Under the pieces are notes generated by a model. That model did not search any database. It worked only from the letters and a program-made list of their open reading frames with translations, and was not told the origin of the DNA. A stretch of 64,000 nt of DNA from Rubellimicrobium rubrum (lineage in GTDB: Bacteria > Pseudomonadota > Alphaproteobacteria > Rhodobacterales > Rhodobacteraceae). Shown here one piece after another: positions 8,317-17,098 of the stretch (the stretch's first letter is position 1; each line of letters opens with the position of its first letter). The stretch is taken from NCBI RefSeq assembly GCF_006152115.1, contig NZ_VDFU01000002.1, positions 62,001-126,000 of the forward strand, given 5' to 3'. The position numbers and the translations under genes are program-made.

Positions 8317-9327
8317 TTAGTTCGAAGCGCCGGCGATCACCGCCTGCGCATCCTCCAGCGAGTACTCCACATTCGCCACGCCACCTTCGGGCGTCGCCTC
8401 GAGCGCGGCATCAAGCCCGTCCTGCTGGATCTCCAGGAATGGAACGATCAGGTCCTGCGGGACGGTCTGCCCGTCCAGCACCTGCTGCGCCACCCAGAAG
8501 GCCAGGGTGGACACACCCGGTGCAATGGACACGGACATCGTCTCGTAGCCGCTCGCGTCCCGCTGCTCCTTCCACCAAAGAAGCTCGTCCTGCCGGTTGC
8601 CCATGACGATGATCGGCATCTCGCGGCCTGCGGCGGCAAAGGCCTGCGCCGCACCGTAGCCGTCGCCGCCCTGGGTCACGACGCCGACGATGTCGTCCGG
8701 CAGGCTGGGCAGGATCCCCGCAACCGCCCGCTGCGCCACGTCCTGCGCCCAGTCACCATGGACCGAGCCCGCGATCGAGAACTGAGGGAACTGCTCCACG
8801 CCCGCATGGATGCCCGCGCTGATCTCGTCGTCCACGAACACGCCGGCGAGGCCACGGATTTCGAGGAGGTTGCCGCCCTCCGGCAGCCGCCCGGAGAGAT
8901 ACTCGACCTGCTTGCGGCCCATCTCCTGAAAGTCCACGGCGATGCGGTAGGCGCAGGGTTCGGTCACGATGCCGTCGAAGGACACGACCACGATGCCCGC
9001 GTCGCAGGCCTCCTTGACGGCGCCGTTCAACGCCGTGGGCGAGGCCGCGTTGACCACGATGGCGTCATAGCCTTCGAGGATCATGTTCTGGATCTGCGCG
9101 GCCTGCTCGGTCGCCTGGTTCTCGGCGGTCGTGAAGGCGGGCGCCTCGGCCACGACCCCGTCCGCGACGGCTTGGCCCGTCACCTTTTCCCAGCTTTCCA
9201 GCATCGCCTGGCGCCAGGAATTACCGGCATAGTTGTTGGACAGGGCGATCCGCCGCTCGGCGGTGTCCGCCAAGGCCGGAGTCGCGAGCGCCAGCACGGC
9301 GGTCGCCGTCATCAGTCTGGTCATCAT
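8317..9327 (-). CDS. Ribose-type sugar ABC transporter solute-binding protein
   Basis: A 336-residue periplasmic binding protein of the RbsB-like (Peripla_BP_4) family. The signal peptide is MMTRLMTATAVLALATPALA. The mature N-terminus (IALSNNYAGNSWRQ), the ALNGAVKEACDAGIVVVSFD region and the VVTQGGDGYG loop are typical. The ATG at 9327 is chosen because GGGGAGG lies about 10 bases upstream; a longer frame to 9429 runs through the untranslated leader. It is the first gene of the operon (binding protein, ATPase, permease, permease). No dedicated regulator is adjacent; inverted repeats upstream may supply control. Confidence 0.93.
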   Translation of the reverse strand: MMTRLMTATAVLALATPALADTAERRIALSNNYAGNSWRQAMLESWEKVTGQAVADGVVAEAPAFTTAENQATEQAAQIQNMILEGYDAIVVNAASPTALNGAVKEACDAGIVVVSFDGIVTEPCAYRIAVDFQEMGRKQVEYLSGRLPEGGNLLEIRGLAGVFVDDEISAGIHAGVEQFPQFSIAGSVHGDWAQDVAQRAVAGILPSLPDDIVGVVTQGGDGYGAAQAFAAAGREMPIIVMGNRQDELLWWKEQRDASGYETMSVSIAPGVSTLAFWVAQQVLDGQTVPQDLIVPFLEIQQDGLDAALEATPEGGVANVEYSLEDAQAVIAGASN

Positions 9328-9386
9328 GGTCTTAAGTCCTCCCCACCATTTCACGGGAGATGTCTTTGCACCCCTCGGCCCTGACC

Positions 9387-9431
9387 ATGTGCCTGGATCC
9401 CGTTCGGGATGCACATGAGTCGGCTGCATCC
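9387..9431 (-). promoter_or_regulatory. Nested inverted repeats upstream of the binding-protein gene
   Basis: Two overlapping inverted repeats lie 60-105 bases before the start codon. In the first, ATGTGC (9387-9392) pairs with GCACAT (9411-9416) and ATCCCG (9397-9402) with CGGGAT (9405-9410), giving a hairpin with a 4-base bulge. In the second, GGATGCA (9407-9413) pairs with TGCATCC (9425-9431) across 11 bases. The two cannot form at once as RNA, so they may be competing structures, or one may be a dimeric regulator site. Confidence 0.45.
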
Positions 9432-9965
9432 TGACATGGCCGTGACGGGGCGAAAAGACATCTCATCACGAACCCGCGCTCGTCGACCTTTCTCTTGCCG
9501 GAAGGCGGAGAGGTCCGGCGTGCCGATCTCTCCAGCAACAATCCCACCGACAGCAAAACGCCTGACCTTCAGCGGGTTTGTAGGCCGGCTTGACGTCATC
9601 CATCGAACAAGACCACCCTCCGACACGGGAGCCCGAGAACCGGGAAGGCCCCTGAACGGCCCCCCGGCAGCCAACTCGATCTGGCCGATGATTTAAGCGT
9701 TCAGTCTGACTGCGCTGCTGACCGGTGCCGTCGGAGCGGAGCCTGTGGCCATGGCTGTTGGGAAGTCATGAGAGCTAGGGTATGGAAGAGCGGAGACGGC
9801 GGGTCTGGCCCGACGCGAAGAGGCAGGCCAATCGGCAACCAGGCGCGGGGGCCGGGGCTCTGGTCAAGTTATCCAATGGAAATCCGTCATGCTCATCGTA
9901 GATCTTGAGAGCCAGCAGGCCGAGAGGCTCTTGGTTAAACAGGCGAGCAATTGAAGGAGAACGCT
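9432..9965. other. Intergenic region, no gene seen
   Basis: About 530 bases lie between the divergent transporter operon and the PP-loop gene. Base composition becomes noticeably more AT-rich over the last ~100 bases, marking entry into the foreign-looking gene. I see no tRNA, integrase or repeat that would define an insertion boundary. Confidence 0.5.
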
Positions 9966-11054
9966 GTGAGGGCCAAGATCACCAGGGCAGACAGCAGCAG
10001 AATTACAGTGCAGATCAGTGGAAAGGAGAAGATCTTCTTTGACTTTGGCGATGCATTCTCGCCAGCTCTGGACGATCATTCTATGTCAAACTTCCTGGTC
10101 AGGACGGCTTTCGGAGCGGCCATGAATGACGGAGCCGACCTTGAAGTAGACGTTCCAGTCGATGCACGTTTGGCGCGAAACCTAGAGAAGTTTTCGACCG
10201 CTTGGTGCCAGTACCGGCCGTGGCGCTTCAAAAAGGCATCGCGAATTGCCGCCCCTTCCTACCTCCACGGCGAAGGAAACCACGAACAAAGCTTTGTTGC
10301 GGCATTCAGCGGTGGATACGATTCTTCGTATATGATAGAGAAGTATGGGCGAAAAAACGACCTTTCGCCGTTTCCTAGGATAGATTCAGCCGTAATGATA
10401 GATGGATTCGGCTATAACTTGGAAAATAAATCGCCATATCAGAGGGCATTTGGTACGGGAAGTGCGTTTTGCTCGGCTGTGGGGGATATAAAGCTCCACT
10501 CAGTAGAGAGCAATTGGTCTAAGATCGTCGGTCAGTATGCAATACTGCATGTCATGGGCATCTCGGCGGTCTTGGGCTTGAAGTCGAATGTTGCCGGAGG
10601 AGGATACGTAGGTCTAGACTTTACGGCAGCCGAAGAGTTCGCCCTCGGCTCTTGGGGAAATCTAGATGGCAATGATCGCCTTTTCTCTTCCTACGACTTC
10701 GAGATACTCCCCGTTGGGAACGATGTTCCGAGAATCTCCAAGATCCGCCACCTGAGGAACATTGGGCTCGATGGGCACATCGTTGTTTGTAATGCCGAAA
10801 ACAGGGTGGGCTCGAACTGCGGCGCGTGCGAGAAGTGCCTGAGAACACAGCTTTCATATCGTGCGCTCGGAATGCAACCACTTGACGGTCAGTTTGAGGA
10901 ACCCCTTACCGAGGAAGCGGCGTCCAAGCTTATTATCGAGAAAAAGACCCAGCTGATATTCTATAAGGCAATTCGACGTGCTTGGCTGGACCGGTCGGAT
11001 GTGTATTTTGCCATTGTTAAACGTCTGATAAAGAATGCAGGTCCGCTTCACTAG
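9966..11054 (+). CDS. PP-loop (ExsB/QueC-like) ATPase, function unknown
   Basis: A 362-residue protein with the adenylating PP-loop SGGYDSS at residues 115-121 and a Cys cluster CGACEKC (about 285-291) like the zinc site of QueC/ExsB-type enzymes. Known relatives adenylate a substrate carboxyl or carbonyl before amide or thiol transfer. This protein is longer than QueC (~220-230 residues), with an extra N-terminal domain of about 105 residues, and no queuosine or deazapurine genes are nearby, so the product is unknown. The GTG at 9966 is preferred because GAAGGAGA lies 5 bases upstream; TTG 9951 overlaps that site. Codon use is far more AT-rich than neighbouring genes, suggesting transfer. 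It stands alone. Confidence 0.8.
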   Translation: MRAKITRADSSRITVQISGKEKIFFDFGDAFSPALDDHSMSNFLVRTAFGAAMNDGADLEVDVPVDARLARNLEKFSTAWCQYRPWRFKKASRIAAPSYLHGEGNHEQSFVAAFSGGYDSSYMIEKYGRKNDLSPFPRIDSAVMIDGFGYNLENKSPYQRAFGTGSAFCSAVGDIKLHSVESNWSKIVGQYAILHVMGISAVLGLKSNVAGGGYVGLDFTAAEEFALGSWGNLDGNDRLFSSYDFEILPVGNDVPRISKIRHLRNIGLDGHIVVCNAENRVGSNCGACEKCLRTQLSYRALGMQPLDGQFEEPLTEEAASKLIIEKKTQLIFYKAIRRAWLDRSDVYFAIVKRLIKNAGPLH

Positions 11055-11482
11055 AACGAAATGGATAGACCTGCTCTGGCGAGCAACGTCGGAAAGCCCT
11101 CCCGCACACTGCGCATCATGGGTAGGCAGGCTGTCGGGAAACCTGTCGCTTAAGGTCTACCGCACGTCACTGATCATGACGTTCGCTTTTGCTCAGTCAG
11201 CGAGCAGACGAAGCCACAGCTGTGCCTGCCAATGCCAACGCCGCATGCCACTCGAGATGTTCAGGACTTTACCACGCAGCAAAGTCTGACCGGCCGGTGG
11301 GATCGTGTGCCTTGCACGGCAGCCCCCTTCTCGCCCTGGCCCAAGCGCAAGGCCACGGCCGGGCCTAGACCGCGGACGGAACAGCGGACCGGAGCGGTTG
11401 GCCTCTTGATTCCCACCGGTTTGGCGCTGATTCCGCTTGGATGGCCGAGCGCGATCTTGGGCCCTCCGGCGGCCAGGAACCC
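11055..11482. other. Intergenic region, no gene seen
   Basis: About 430 bases lie between the convergent PP-loop and RTX protease genes. Composition returns to the host GC level within about 100 bases of the PP-loop stop. No terminator hairpin with a T-run and no recognisable protein remnant is evident. Confidence 0.5.
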
Positions 11483-12985
11483 TCAGAGTGCAAAGTCCGC
11501 AGCCGAAAGGCGGCTTGTCAGGCCCAGAAGCAAGATCGACATCTCGGCCTGCCCGTCGCCGTCGAGGTTCATCTCGACCAGGAGATCGCCGTCTCTCGTG
11601 ACGCTCTGTCGTATCTCGCCCCGGCTGAACGCACCGCCGGCATCGAGGCGGAAGACCCCGTTCCCCGCGCCGCTGCCGTTTGCATCGATGGCGGTCAGGA
11701 CGATGTCGTCCAGCCCCTTGGCAAAACCCGCGATCCGGTCGCGCCCCTCGCCTGCGACGCTGTCGCGCACGGAGGTGAAAACGAAATCGTCCGCTCCGTC
11801 GTCGCCACGTAAGTGGTCGGCTCCGGCGCCGCCCCGCATCATGTCGTCGCCCGTGCCCCCCGACAGCGTGTCGTTCCCTGACCCGCCCCGCAGGTCATCG
11901 GCCCCCGAGCCACCCAAGAGCGTGTCCATGCCCCCCAGCCCGTCCAGCCGGTTTGCCGCCCCGTTGCCGCGGATCAGGTCGGCCCTGCTCCCGCCGGTGG
12001 CGTTCTCGATCACCACGCCGTTGGCGATCGTGAAGCCGCCATGAATGCCCTTGGCATGGGACACCCACCCTCCGCCGCCTTCCTCGAACCCCAGCGTAGC
12101 GGCGCGCAGGTCGATGGTGTTGGCGCGGGCCTCCGCCCCCAGAATGCGATCCGTCCCGCCAGCATCCCAAAGGCACAGGTAGTAGGTCCCGCCCCGGTTG
12201 GCCTCAGGCAACTCATAGGTGTCCGCCCCGGCGTGGTAAGACATGTTCCTGCCGTACATTCTTTGGAGCGCGGCGATGTCGAGCGCCATGGGCCCGGCTT
12301 GGTAGCCCCAGGCCCAATCGGGGCTCGGCCCTGAGGGGCCAGTGTGCCACCCATCGTTATAGGACATCATCGTGTAGATGCCCTGGTTCATGGCAAAGGC
12401 GCCCGGAGTTTCGGACACCTCGGGGATCACACCGGGAAAGACAGTGGTGCCGTCGCCGCCATCATGCGGGTGAACGAGGCCTACCACATGGCCCAACTCG
12501 TGAATGAAGACTAACCACTCGGCGCCGCCCCGAGCCAGATATGCGGGATCGTCACTCGGTGACTGGGCCTCTCCGTTCATGAGGATTAGGCTCTGCTCGT
12601 CGCCAACAGCTCGGTTGTAGTAATCACCTGGGAAGTAGCCAATCCCGCCGGCTCCATCTGCATCCAAGTTGCTGACCGTCGCCCAGATTATGTCAGCATC
12701 GGCCTGCGACGAGACAGCCCGAAAGTCGATGTTGCAGACGGCCTCGAAGGACGCCATCGCCGCTCTCATGGCGGCGACCTCTCGGGGATAGGGCTCCAGC
12801 GCGGTGACAGCGGTCAAAGGCTCGAATGGAGGCAGCGCGACCTGCTCCTGGCCATCCGTCCCAGCGATATAGACCGATATGACCGTTCCATCGCCGGGTG
12901 AGGACCATCGGGTGTCCCACATCAAGGTCCTCAGCCAGACGTTGTTGGAGTCGGGTGCGTCCGTGACGTCCGCGGTTCCGGCCAT
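11483..12985 (-). CDS. RTX metalloprotease of the serralysin (M10B) type
   Basis: A 500-residue secreted zinc endopeptidase. The metzincin motif HELGHVVGLVHP is at residues 162-173 and the Met-turn TMMSYN at about 205-210. Glycine-rich calcium-binding nonapeptide repeats (GGSGADDLRGGSGNDTL and similar) run from about 325 to 400. The C-terminus ends SAADFAL, resembling the acidic/hydrophobic tail used for type I secretion. There is no Sec signal, as expected. GAAGGAGG lies upstream of the ATG. Serralysins normally leave through a T1SS (ABC exporter, membrane fusion protein, TolC), but none is encoded here. A second, divergent member lies at 41080-42753. Confidence 0.92.
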   Translation of the reverse strand: MAGTADVTDAPDSNNVWLRTLMWDTRWSSPGDGTVISVYIAGTDGQEQVALPPFEPLTAVTALEPYPREVAAMRAAMASFEAVCNIDFRAVSSQADADIIWATVSNLDADGAGGIGYFPGDYYNRAVGDEQSLILMNGEAQSPSDDPAYLARGGAEWLVFIHELGHVVGLVHPHDGGDGTTVFPGVIPEVSETPGAFAMNQGIYTMMSYNDGWHTGPSGPSPDWAWGYQAGPMALDIAALQRMYGRNMSYHAGADTYELPEANRGGTYYLCLWDAGGTDRILGAEARANTIDLRAATLGFEEGGGGWVSHAKGIHGGFTIANGVVIENATGGSRADLIRGNGAANRLDGLGGMDTLLGGSGADDLRGGSGNDTLSGGTGDDMMRGGAGADHLRGDDGADDFVFTSVRDSVAGEGRDRIAGFAKGLDDIVLTAIDANGSGAGNGVFRLDAGGAFSRGEIRQSVTRDGDLLVEMNLDGDGQAEMSILLLGLTSRLSAADFAL

Positions 12986-13291
12986 GGTGGAGCCTCCTTC
13001 CTATGTGACTGCGATGATCGGGGGCGGCGCGCCCTGGAAGTTGCGGGCCGGTGCCGCTCGACCACTCTGGAGCAAGCCGGACGGCTGGTGATCCGCACTT
13101 CTCAGGATCGGCGCTGATTTCACCCACCAGATGCCCTTCCTGCACGGGCCCCGATCCGTTTGAACCGGGTGCGACAGCCAAGCGAACCAGGAGCGGGCTC
13201 AAGGGATATCGGCCTTGGGTCCGTGGGCCCATCCTATGACTCGGGACGGCGGCGTGTAAACGGCCTGCACCAAGGTCGGAGCACTCTCGCG
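12986..13291. other. Intergenic region, no gene seen
   Basis: About 300 bases lie between the RTX protease start and the decayed aldo/keto reductase. It should contain the protease promoter; no clear -35/-10 pair was found, and no intact gene is seen. Confidence 0.45.
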
Positions 13292-13900
13292 GCCTAGAAA
13301 ATCCAGGGGATGCACGTCTGGAACGAGGTGACCCCTGCCGACAAAATCCTGCAAACGCTGGGCGATTTCGTTCGGGCCGGCAAGATCCGATACTTCGGGT
13401 TCTCGGACATGCCCGCCGAGTTGGTCATGAACGCGGTCGCGATCGCAGCAGAGCGCCGCGTAACCCAGTCCCATCACCATGCAAGTGGAGTACTCTCTGG
13501 TCGCGCGATGTGGAGCGGGAGCACGTGCGGATCGCATGCGAAGCGGGGATGCCTGTGGGGCCCTGGAGCCCGGTCCCAGCGGCTTCTTCACGGGCAAGTA
13601 CCGGCAGCCGGCTCAGCGGCGTCAACCCGTTCGGCGACAGGGAGCTCACCGACCGCAACTGGGCCCTTCCCGACGCGCTGCGCCAAGTGGCCGACGGGGG
13701 CGGCCGCCCGCCCGCGCAGATAGCCATGGCCCGGCGTGACCTCCACCTTGGTGGGCGCGCCAAGTCGAGCAGCTCCACGAGGCCGTCGCTGCCTCCGACC
13801 TGACGCTCACGGCGGATCAGCTTGGCCGACCGACCGAGGCAAGCGCGCCCGCGCCCGGCTTCAGCGACAGCCCGACCTCTGCCCCAATCCGGTATGGTGT
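13292..13900 (+). pseudogene. Decayed aldo/keto reductase (C-terminal half, several frameshifts)
   Basis: Pieces of one aldo/keto reductase appear in order but in different frames. MHVWNEVTPADKILQTLGDF then VRAGKIRYFGFSDMPAELVM start at 13310. QVEYSLVAR follows from about 13482, EREHVRIACEAGMPVGPWSP from about 13513, FFTGKYR near 13583, DALRQVADGGG near 13674 and RQVEQLHEAVAASDLTLTAD near 13760. This order matches the family's strand 4 to C-terminus (VRAGKIRY.GFSN, QVEYSL.AR, WSPL, GKYR, ARRVEQL). A stop codon precedes the first piece and the N-terminal half, including the catalytic Tyr region, is not found. At least four frame changes make it a non-functional remnant. Confidence 0.82.
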
Positions 13901-14511
13901 CCGGCGGGCACTAGGTGCAGATCTGGGGCGAAACGCAGCCTCGTGCTGGCGTCCCGCCGGACCGTCCAGTCCTTGGGGTCCGTACGGGCACGCGCCGGGC
14001 CGTCGCCCCCAAAAGGGCGGATGGGGATAGCAGTCCGTGCGCGATCGTTCCGCGTAGTGCCCTGTCGCCTAAACCCTCGATAGATCACGGGCCACTCGCC
14101 GCACCCTCATGCGATTGGTACCTCATGCATACTGAGGCCACAGGCTGAGCCGAGGCTGCCATCTGCCTGCCGTTGGTCGCTTCATCCAAGCGGACGAGGT
14201 TTGGGAAGCGGCGCTGTCCAGGCGGCACAGGCCGGTGGGTGTGAACATCGGGCCTGCCAGCGAAAGGAACCCGCGCTCCGGCGATTGCGGCTTGGACCAC
14301 TTCTGTGATCGTTAAGGAAAGATGGGCGATGACCGTCAAGCAAGGTCAAGACGGTCTGGCCGCTTCGATCCCGCGCGTTGCTTTCAGGACGCCTGCAGGG
14401 CACACCGACCGCAACTGTCCTATCCTGATGTCCCAGGGGGTCGCGACAGGAACTAACCTTCGGGTCCCCGAGTTGGACGTCAATAACGTTTGCAGCAGAA
14501 CCCAAGCCAGC
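13901..14511. other. Intergenic region, no gene seen
   Basis: About 610 bases follow the aldo/keto reductase remnant. An in-frame upstream extension of the next gene (from 14305) has composition and residues unlike a real protein and was not used. No RNA gene or repeat is recognised. Confidence 0.45.
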
Positions 14512-14844
14512 ATGCCTCTCAGCCCGCGTGTCCGCCAGAAACGCCGCCTTCTTCGTCAGTTCGCAGCGCTGGAACGCCGTGTGCCTCCGGCACGGCGGCT
14601 CATCCGCCTTCTGGTGCGCCATAGCCCGGTGGTGGTCCGCCTGCCTGTCGCGCTTCTGCTGATGTGCGGTGGCCTGTTCGCGGTGCTGCCGTTCCTGGGG
14701 CTATGGATGCTGCCCCTTGGGCTTCTGCTGCTGGCCGTCGATCTTCCGATGCTGCGGCCCGGGGTTTCCGCCCTGATGATCCGGTCCCGTCGCTGGATGT
14801 CGGAACGCCTTCGCCGCCTGAGGAAGAAGCGAGCCTGGGCCTGA
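14512..14844 (+). CDS. Small inner-membrane protein
   Basis: A 110-residue protein with a basic N-terminal third (RRLLRQFAALERRVPPARR), two closely spaced hydrophobic segments (about residues 45-60 and 63-80, including FLGLWMLPLGLLLLAVD) and a basic C-terminus (RRWMSERLRRLRKKR). Similar short proteins with a PxLGxWMLPLGLxLLAxD core occur in alphaproteobacteria and are often misnamed tryptophan synthase beta; I know of no demonstrated function. The ATG at 14512 lacks a good ribosome site, so the start is uncertain. The real reading is supported by the membrane core rather than by context. Confidence 0.6.
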   Translation: MPLSPRVRQKRRLLRQFAALERRVPPARRLIRLLVRHSPVVVRLPVALLLMCGGLFAVLPFLGLWMLPLGLLLLAVDLPMLRPGVSALMIRSRRWMSERLRRLRKKRAWA

Positions 14845-15322
14845 TCAAGGCCGGCCGACATCACGTGACGGGCCGCCGTTGCCAATCCTTGATTCAGTCC
14901 CTGTAGGCTGCCGGTGAGCTCATGCGATCCCAGGCCTTGGATCAGGCACGGCTCAGGGGCCGCCGACGGTGCAAGGCCGATCAAGCAGGATACCTGATGA
15001 CGGTGCACCAGCCGTCTGCGGTGGACCGGACAAAACTCTGGCCCCAGAGCTTGGAAGGGCTCTCAAGACATTGGACTGGGGTGCGACCGCGACCTCCGCC
15101 GAAGCCCTTCGTCTAAGGCCTGACCAAAATGCCGTAGATCGGTGCCGGATCAGCGCCGATACAGGGGGGGATGCGACCCAGGTAGCAGGTTCGGAGCGAC
15201 ATCACGCGACCGGGAGAGCTAGATCGCATCTCGGGTCCAACGGAACGGAGCCGGCGGGCCGTGCCTTCGATGTATGGATTGTTCAGCCGCATCCGTTCAA
15301 TCAGTTGAACAAGGACAGGAAC
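14845..15322. other. Intergenic region, no gene seen
   Basis: About 480 bases lie upstream of the YihY/BrkB gene. The frame of the next gene stays open but without recognisable content. No promoter could be assigned with confidence. Confidence 0.45.
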
Positions 15323-16180
15323 ATGCGCGTATTTTCCGATTTCCCGCGTCTGGTCAGGATGGCCGCTGCCGGGTGGTGGAACGATCGTGCCATGAGCCTT
15401 GGGGCGTCCATCTCCTTCTTCACGATCTTCTCGCTGGCGCCGATGCTCCTGGCCGCCATCAGCGTGGCCGGGCTGGCCTTCGGTCATGACGCCGCGCAAG
15501 GGGCCGTGGTCGGTGAGTTGGGCGGCCTTCTGGGCGAGGACGCCGCCGTGGCGCTCGAAGCCATGATCGTCAGCGCCCGCGATGTCGGGTCCGGCATCAT
15601 TGGCACCTCCGTGGGGGTGGTCGCCTTTCTGGTGCTGGCAACGGGGGCCTTCGTGGAGATTCAGGACTCGCTCAACCTCATCTGGAAGGTTCAGTCTTCC
15701 AGCACCGGTGTCTGGGCGTTCATCCGCACCCGCATCCTCAGCCTGGCACTGGTGGTCGGGATCGGCTTCCTGCTCCTGGTGTCGCTCATCATCGACGCCG
15801 GAGCCAACGCTGTCGGGGCCTATCTGCAGGGCGGCCTGGCCGAGGAGATCGCGATCCTGAGCATCCTCAACAGCGCCTTCACCTTCGTGATCGCGTTTCT
15901 CCTGTTCGCGATGATCTTCAAGATCCTGCCTGCGATCAGACTGGCCTGGAGGGACGTCTGGACCGGGGCCCTGGTCACCGGCCTCGCCTTCACGCTGGGC
16001 AAGTTCCTGATCGGCTTCTATGTCGGCCGCAGCGGCATCGCCTCCAGCTACGGGGCGGCTGCCTCGATCATCACCATCCTGCTGTGGATCTACTACTCCT
16101 CCCTGATCCTGCTCTTCGGGGCCGAGTTCACGAAGGCCTTTGCCGAGACCAAGGGAAGCCGCGTCCGATCGCGAACCTAG
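15323..16180 (+). CDS. YihY/virulence factor BrkB family membrane protein
   Basis: A 285-residue polytopic inner-membrane protein with about six hydrophobic segments. Family landmarks are the N-terminal WWNDRAMSLGASISFFTIFSLAPMLL stretch (read in two parts: the WWNDRA helix, then SISFFTIFSLAPML), IQDSLNLIWKV in the middle, and near the C-terminus SYGAAASIITILLWIYYSSLI followed by FGAEFTKAFAE. It is often mislabelled ribonuclease BN; the true role is unclear, with transport or membrane-integrity roles proposed. The ATG at 15323 has AAGGA about 8 bases upstream; an open frame to 14969 is ignored. It is a single gene. Confidence 0.9.
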   Translation: MRVFSDFPRLVRMAAAGWWNDRAMSLGASISFFTIFSLAPMLLAAISVAGLAFGHDAAQGAVVGELGGLLGEDAAVALEAMIVSARDVGSGIIGTSVGVVAFLVLATGAFVEIQDSLNLIWKVQSSSTGVWAFIRTRILSLALVVGIGFLLLVSLIIDAGANAVGAYLQGGLAEEIAILSILNSAFTFVIAFLLFAMIFKILPAIRLAWRDVWTGALVTGLAFTLGKFLIGFYVGRSGIASSYGAAASIITILLWIYYSSLILLFGAEFTKAFAETKGSRVRSRT

Positions 16181-16611
16181 TATGCGGGGTGCCAGCCGGC
16201 GACTGGCCCGACCGCGCCGATCCTGCTGTGATCCAGACCAGTAGCACCAGGCAGTCGACGCGGCTGCGCGCTCCCTTTTCCGCGAGCCGCAGCCATCGCT
16301 TCTCCGGCCCAGCCTGGACGATGCTCGGGTGGGTGCGGGCAAAGCGCCCGCACCGCGCTCGACCTCCGGACCCTTAGCACCCTGGGCTGGAGCGCGTCCG
16401 AGGCGAGGTGACGGGCGCGCAGATTGTGCCCGTCATTGCCTCTTGGCCACGCCCTGGAGGCTCCGATCGCGCGATCACCCGCTGGGGGCCGAACCCATGG
16501 GTCAGGTCCCCAGAAGCCTGTCACCGCATCCTTCATCTCATGGCAGGCAGGTGAGCGGCCTGCCTGACAGGGCGGTTTGCCAGCCTGGCTGGATGAGGCG
16601 CGGCTGAATGC
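16181..16611. other. Intergenic region with one hairpin
   Basis: About 430 bases lie between convergent genes. A perfect 9-bp hairpin (GGTGCGGGC at 16332-16340 pairing with GCCCGCACC at 16346-16354, 5-base loop) is present. It has no T-run on either side, so it is at best a weak terminator for the YihY/BrkB gene 150 bases upstream. Confidence 0.45.
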
Positions 16612-16866
16612 TCAATCGTCGTCCCTCTGCAACTCGGCATATTCCTCCTCGCTCAGCGAGGTGAAGCCCACTTCGGCAGCGTCGAGCTCCCGCTCGGATT
16701 CCTCGTCGGAGACCTCCGTTTCGTCGCCCTGGTTCTCGACGGTGCCCCGGACGATGCTGTCGTTCTCGATGTCCATGAGAACCTCCCCGATCTCGTCCCG
16801 CAGGTCGAGGCCGGCCTCGCTGGTATAGAGCGTCACGGTGTAGCGGCGGCGGAAGAGCGTGGTCAT
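16612..16866 (-). CDS. Small acidic hypothetical protein
   Basis: An 84-residue protein I do not recognise. It starts with a basic, possibly strand-forming segment (LFRRRYTVTLYTSE). It then becomes strongly acidic (GDETEVSDEESERELDAAEV) and ends EEEYAELQRDDD. It has no signal peptide or membrane segment. The second of two adjacent ATGs (16866) is chosen because AAGGA lies 6 bases upstream; the first would leave only 3. The charge profile suggests a soluble, perhaps partner-binding protein. It sits just after a PAS-domain remnant on the same strand. Confidence 0.6.
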   Translation of the reverse strand: MTTLFRRRYTVTLYTSEAGLDLRDEIGEVLMDIENDSIVRGTVENQGDETEVSDEESERELDAAEVGFTSLSEEEYAELQRDDD

Positions 16867-16882
16867 CATGCATCCTTCTGTA

Positions 16883-17098
16883 TCAGGTCGTGACAGGCGC
16901 CAGGGACTGGCCTGTGCGGCAGACGTAGAACTCGTTCGGCCCGATGCCCGCACTTTCGGCGCGCGCCTCGGTCGGATCTGGGAACTGCTGGCGGAAGATG
17001 GCGTCAAAGGTCTCGGTGCCAGCCAAGGCATCCCAGGCCCAGGTTCCCGCCCCCGACGCGTCGAGGACCTGGCGGAGGCGGGACTCGCTGTCGCGCAA
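16883..17098 (-). pseudogene. PAS-domain fragment of a sensor protein
   Basis: An open stretch of about 70 codons reads RDSESRLRQVLDASGAGTWAWD then FDAIFRQQF, the typical beginning of a PAS/PAC sensory domain. It stops after a further ~35 residues that no longer look like PAS. No kinase or effector domain follows in any frame before the next gene, and there is no ribosome site. I read it as the remnant of a PAS sensor related to the kinases downstream. A genuine 71-residue single-PAS protein is a less likely alternative. Confidence 0.45.

Noticed and set aside
13199-13597. A minus-strand frame of 132 codons over the aldo/keto reductase remnant.
   Set aside because: The plus-strand pieces match aldo/keto reductases in order; the minus frame has no family resemblance.
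16332-16354. A perfect 9-bp GC-rich hairpin considered as a rho-independent terminator.
   Set aside because: No T-run follows on either strand and it is about 150 bases past the nearest stop, so I mention it only within the intergenic entry.
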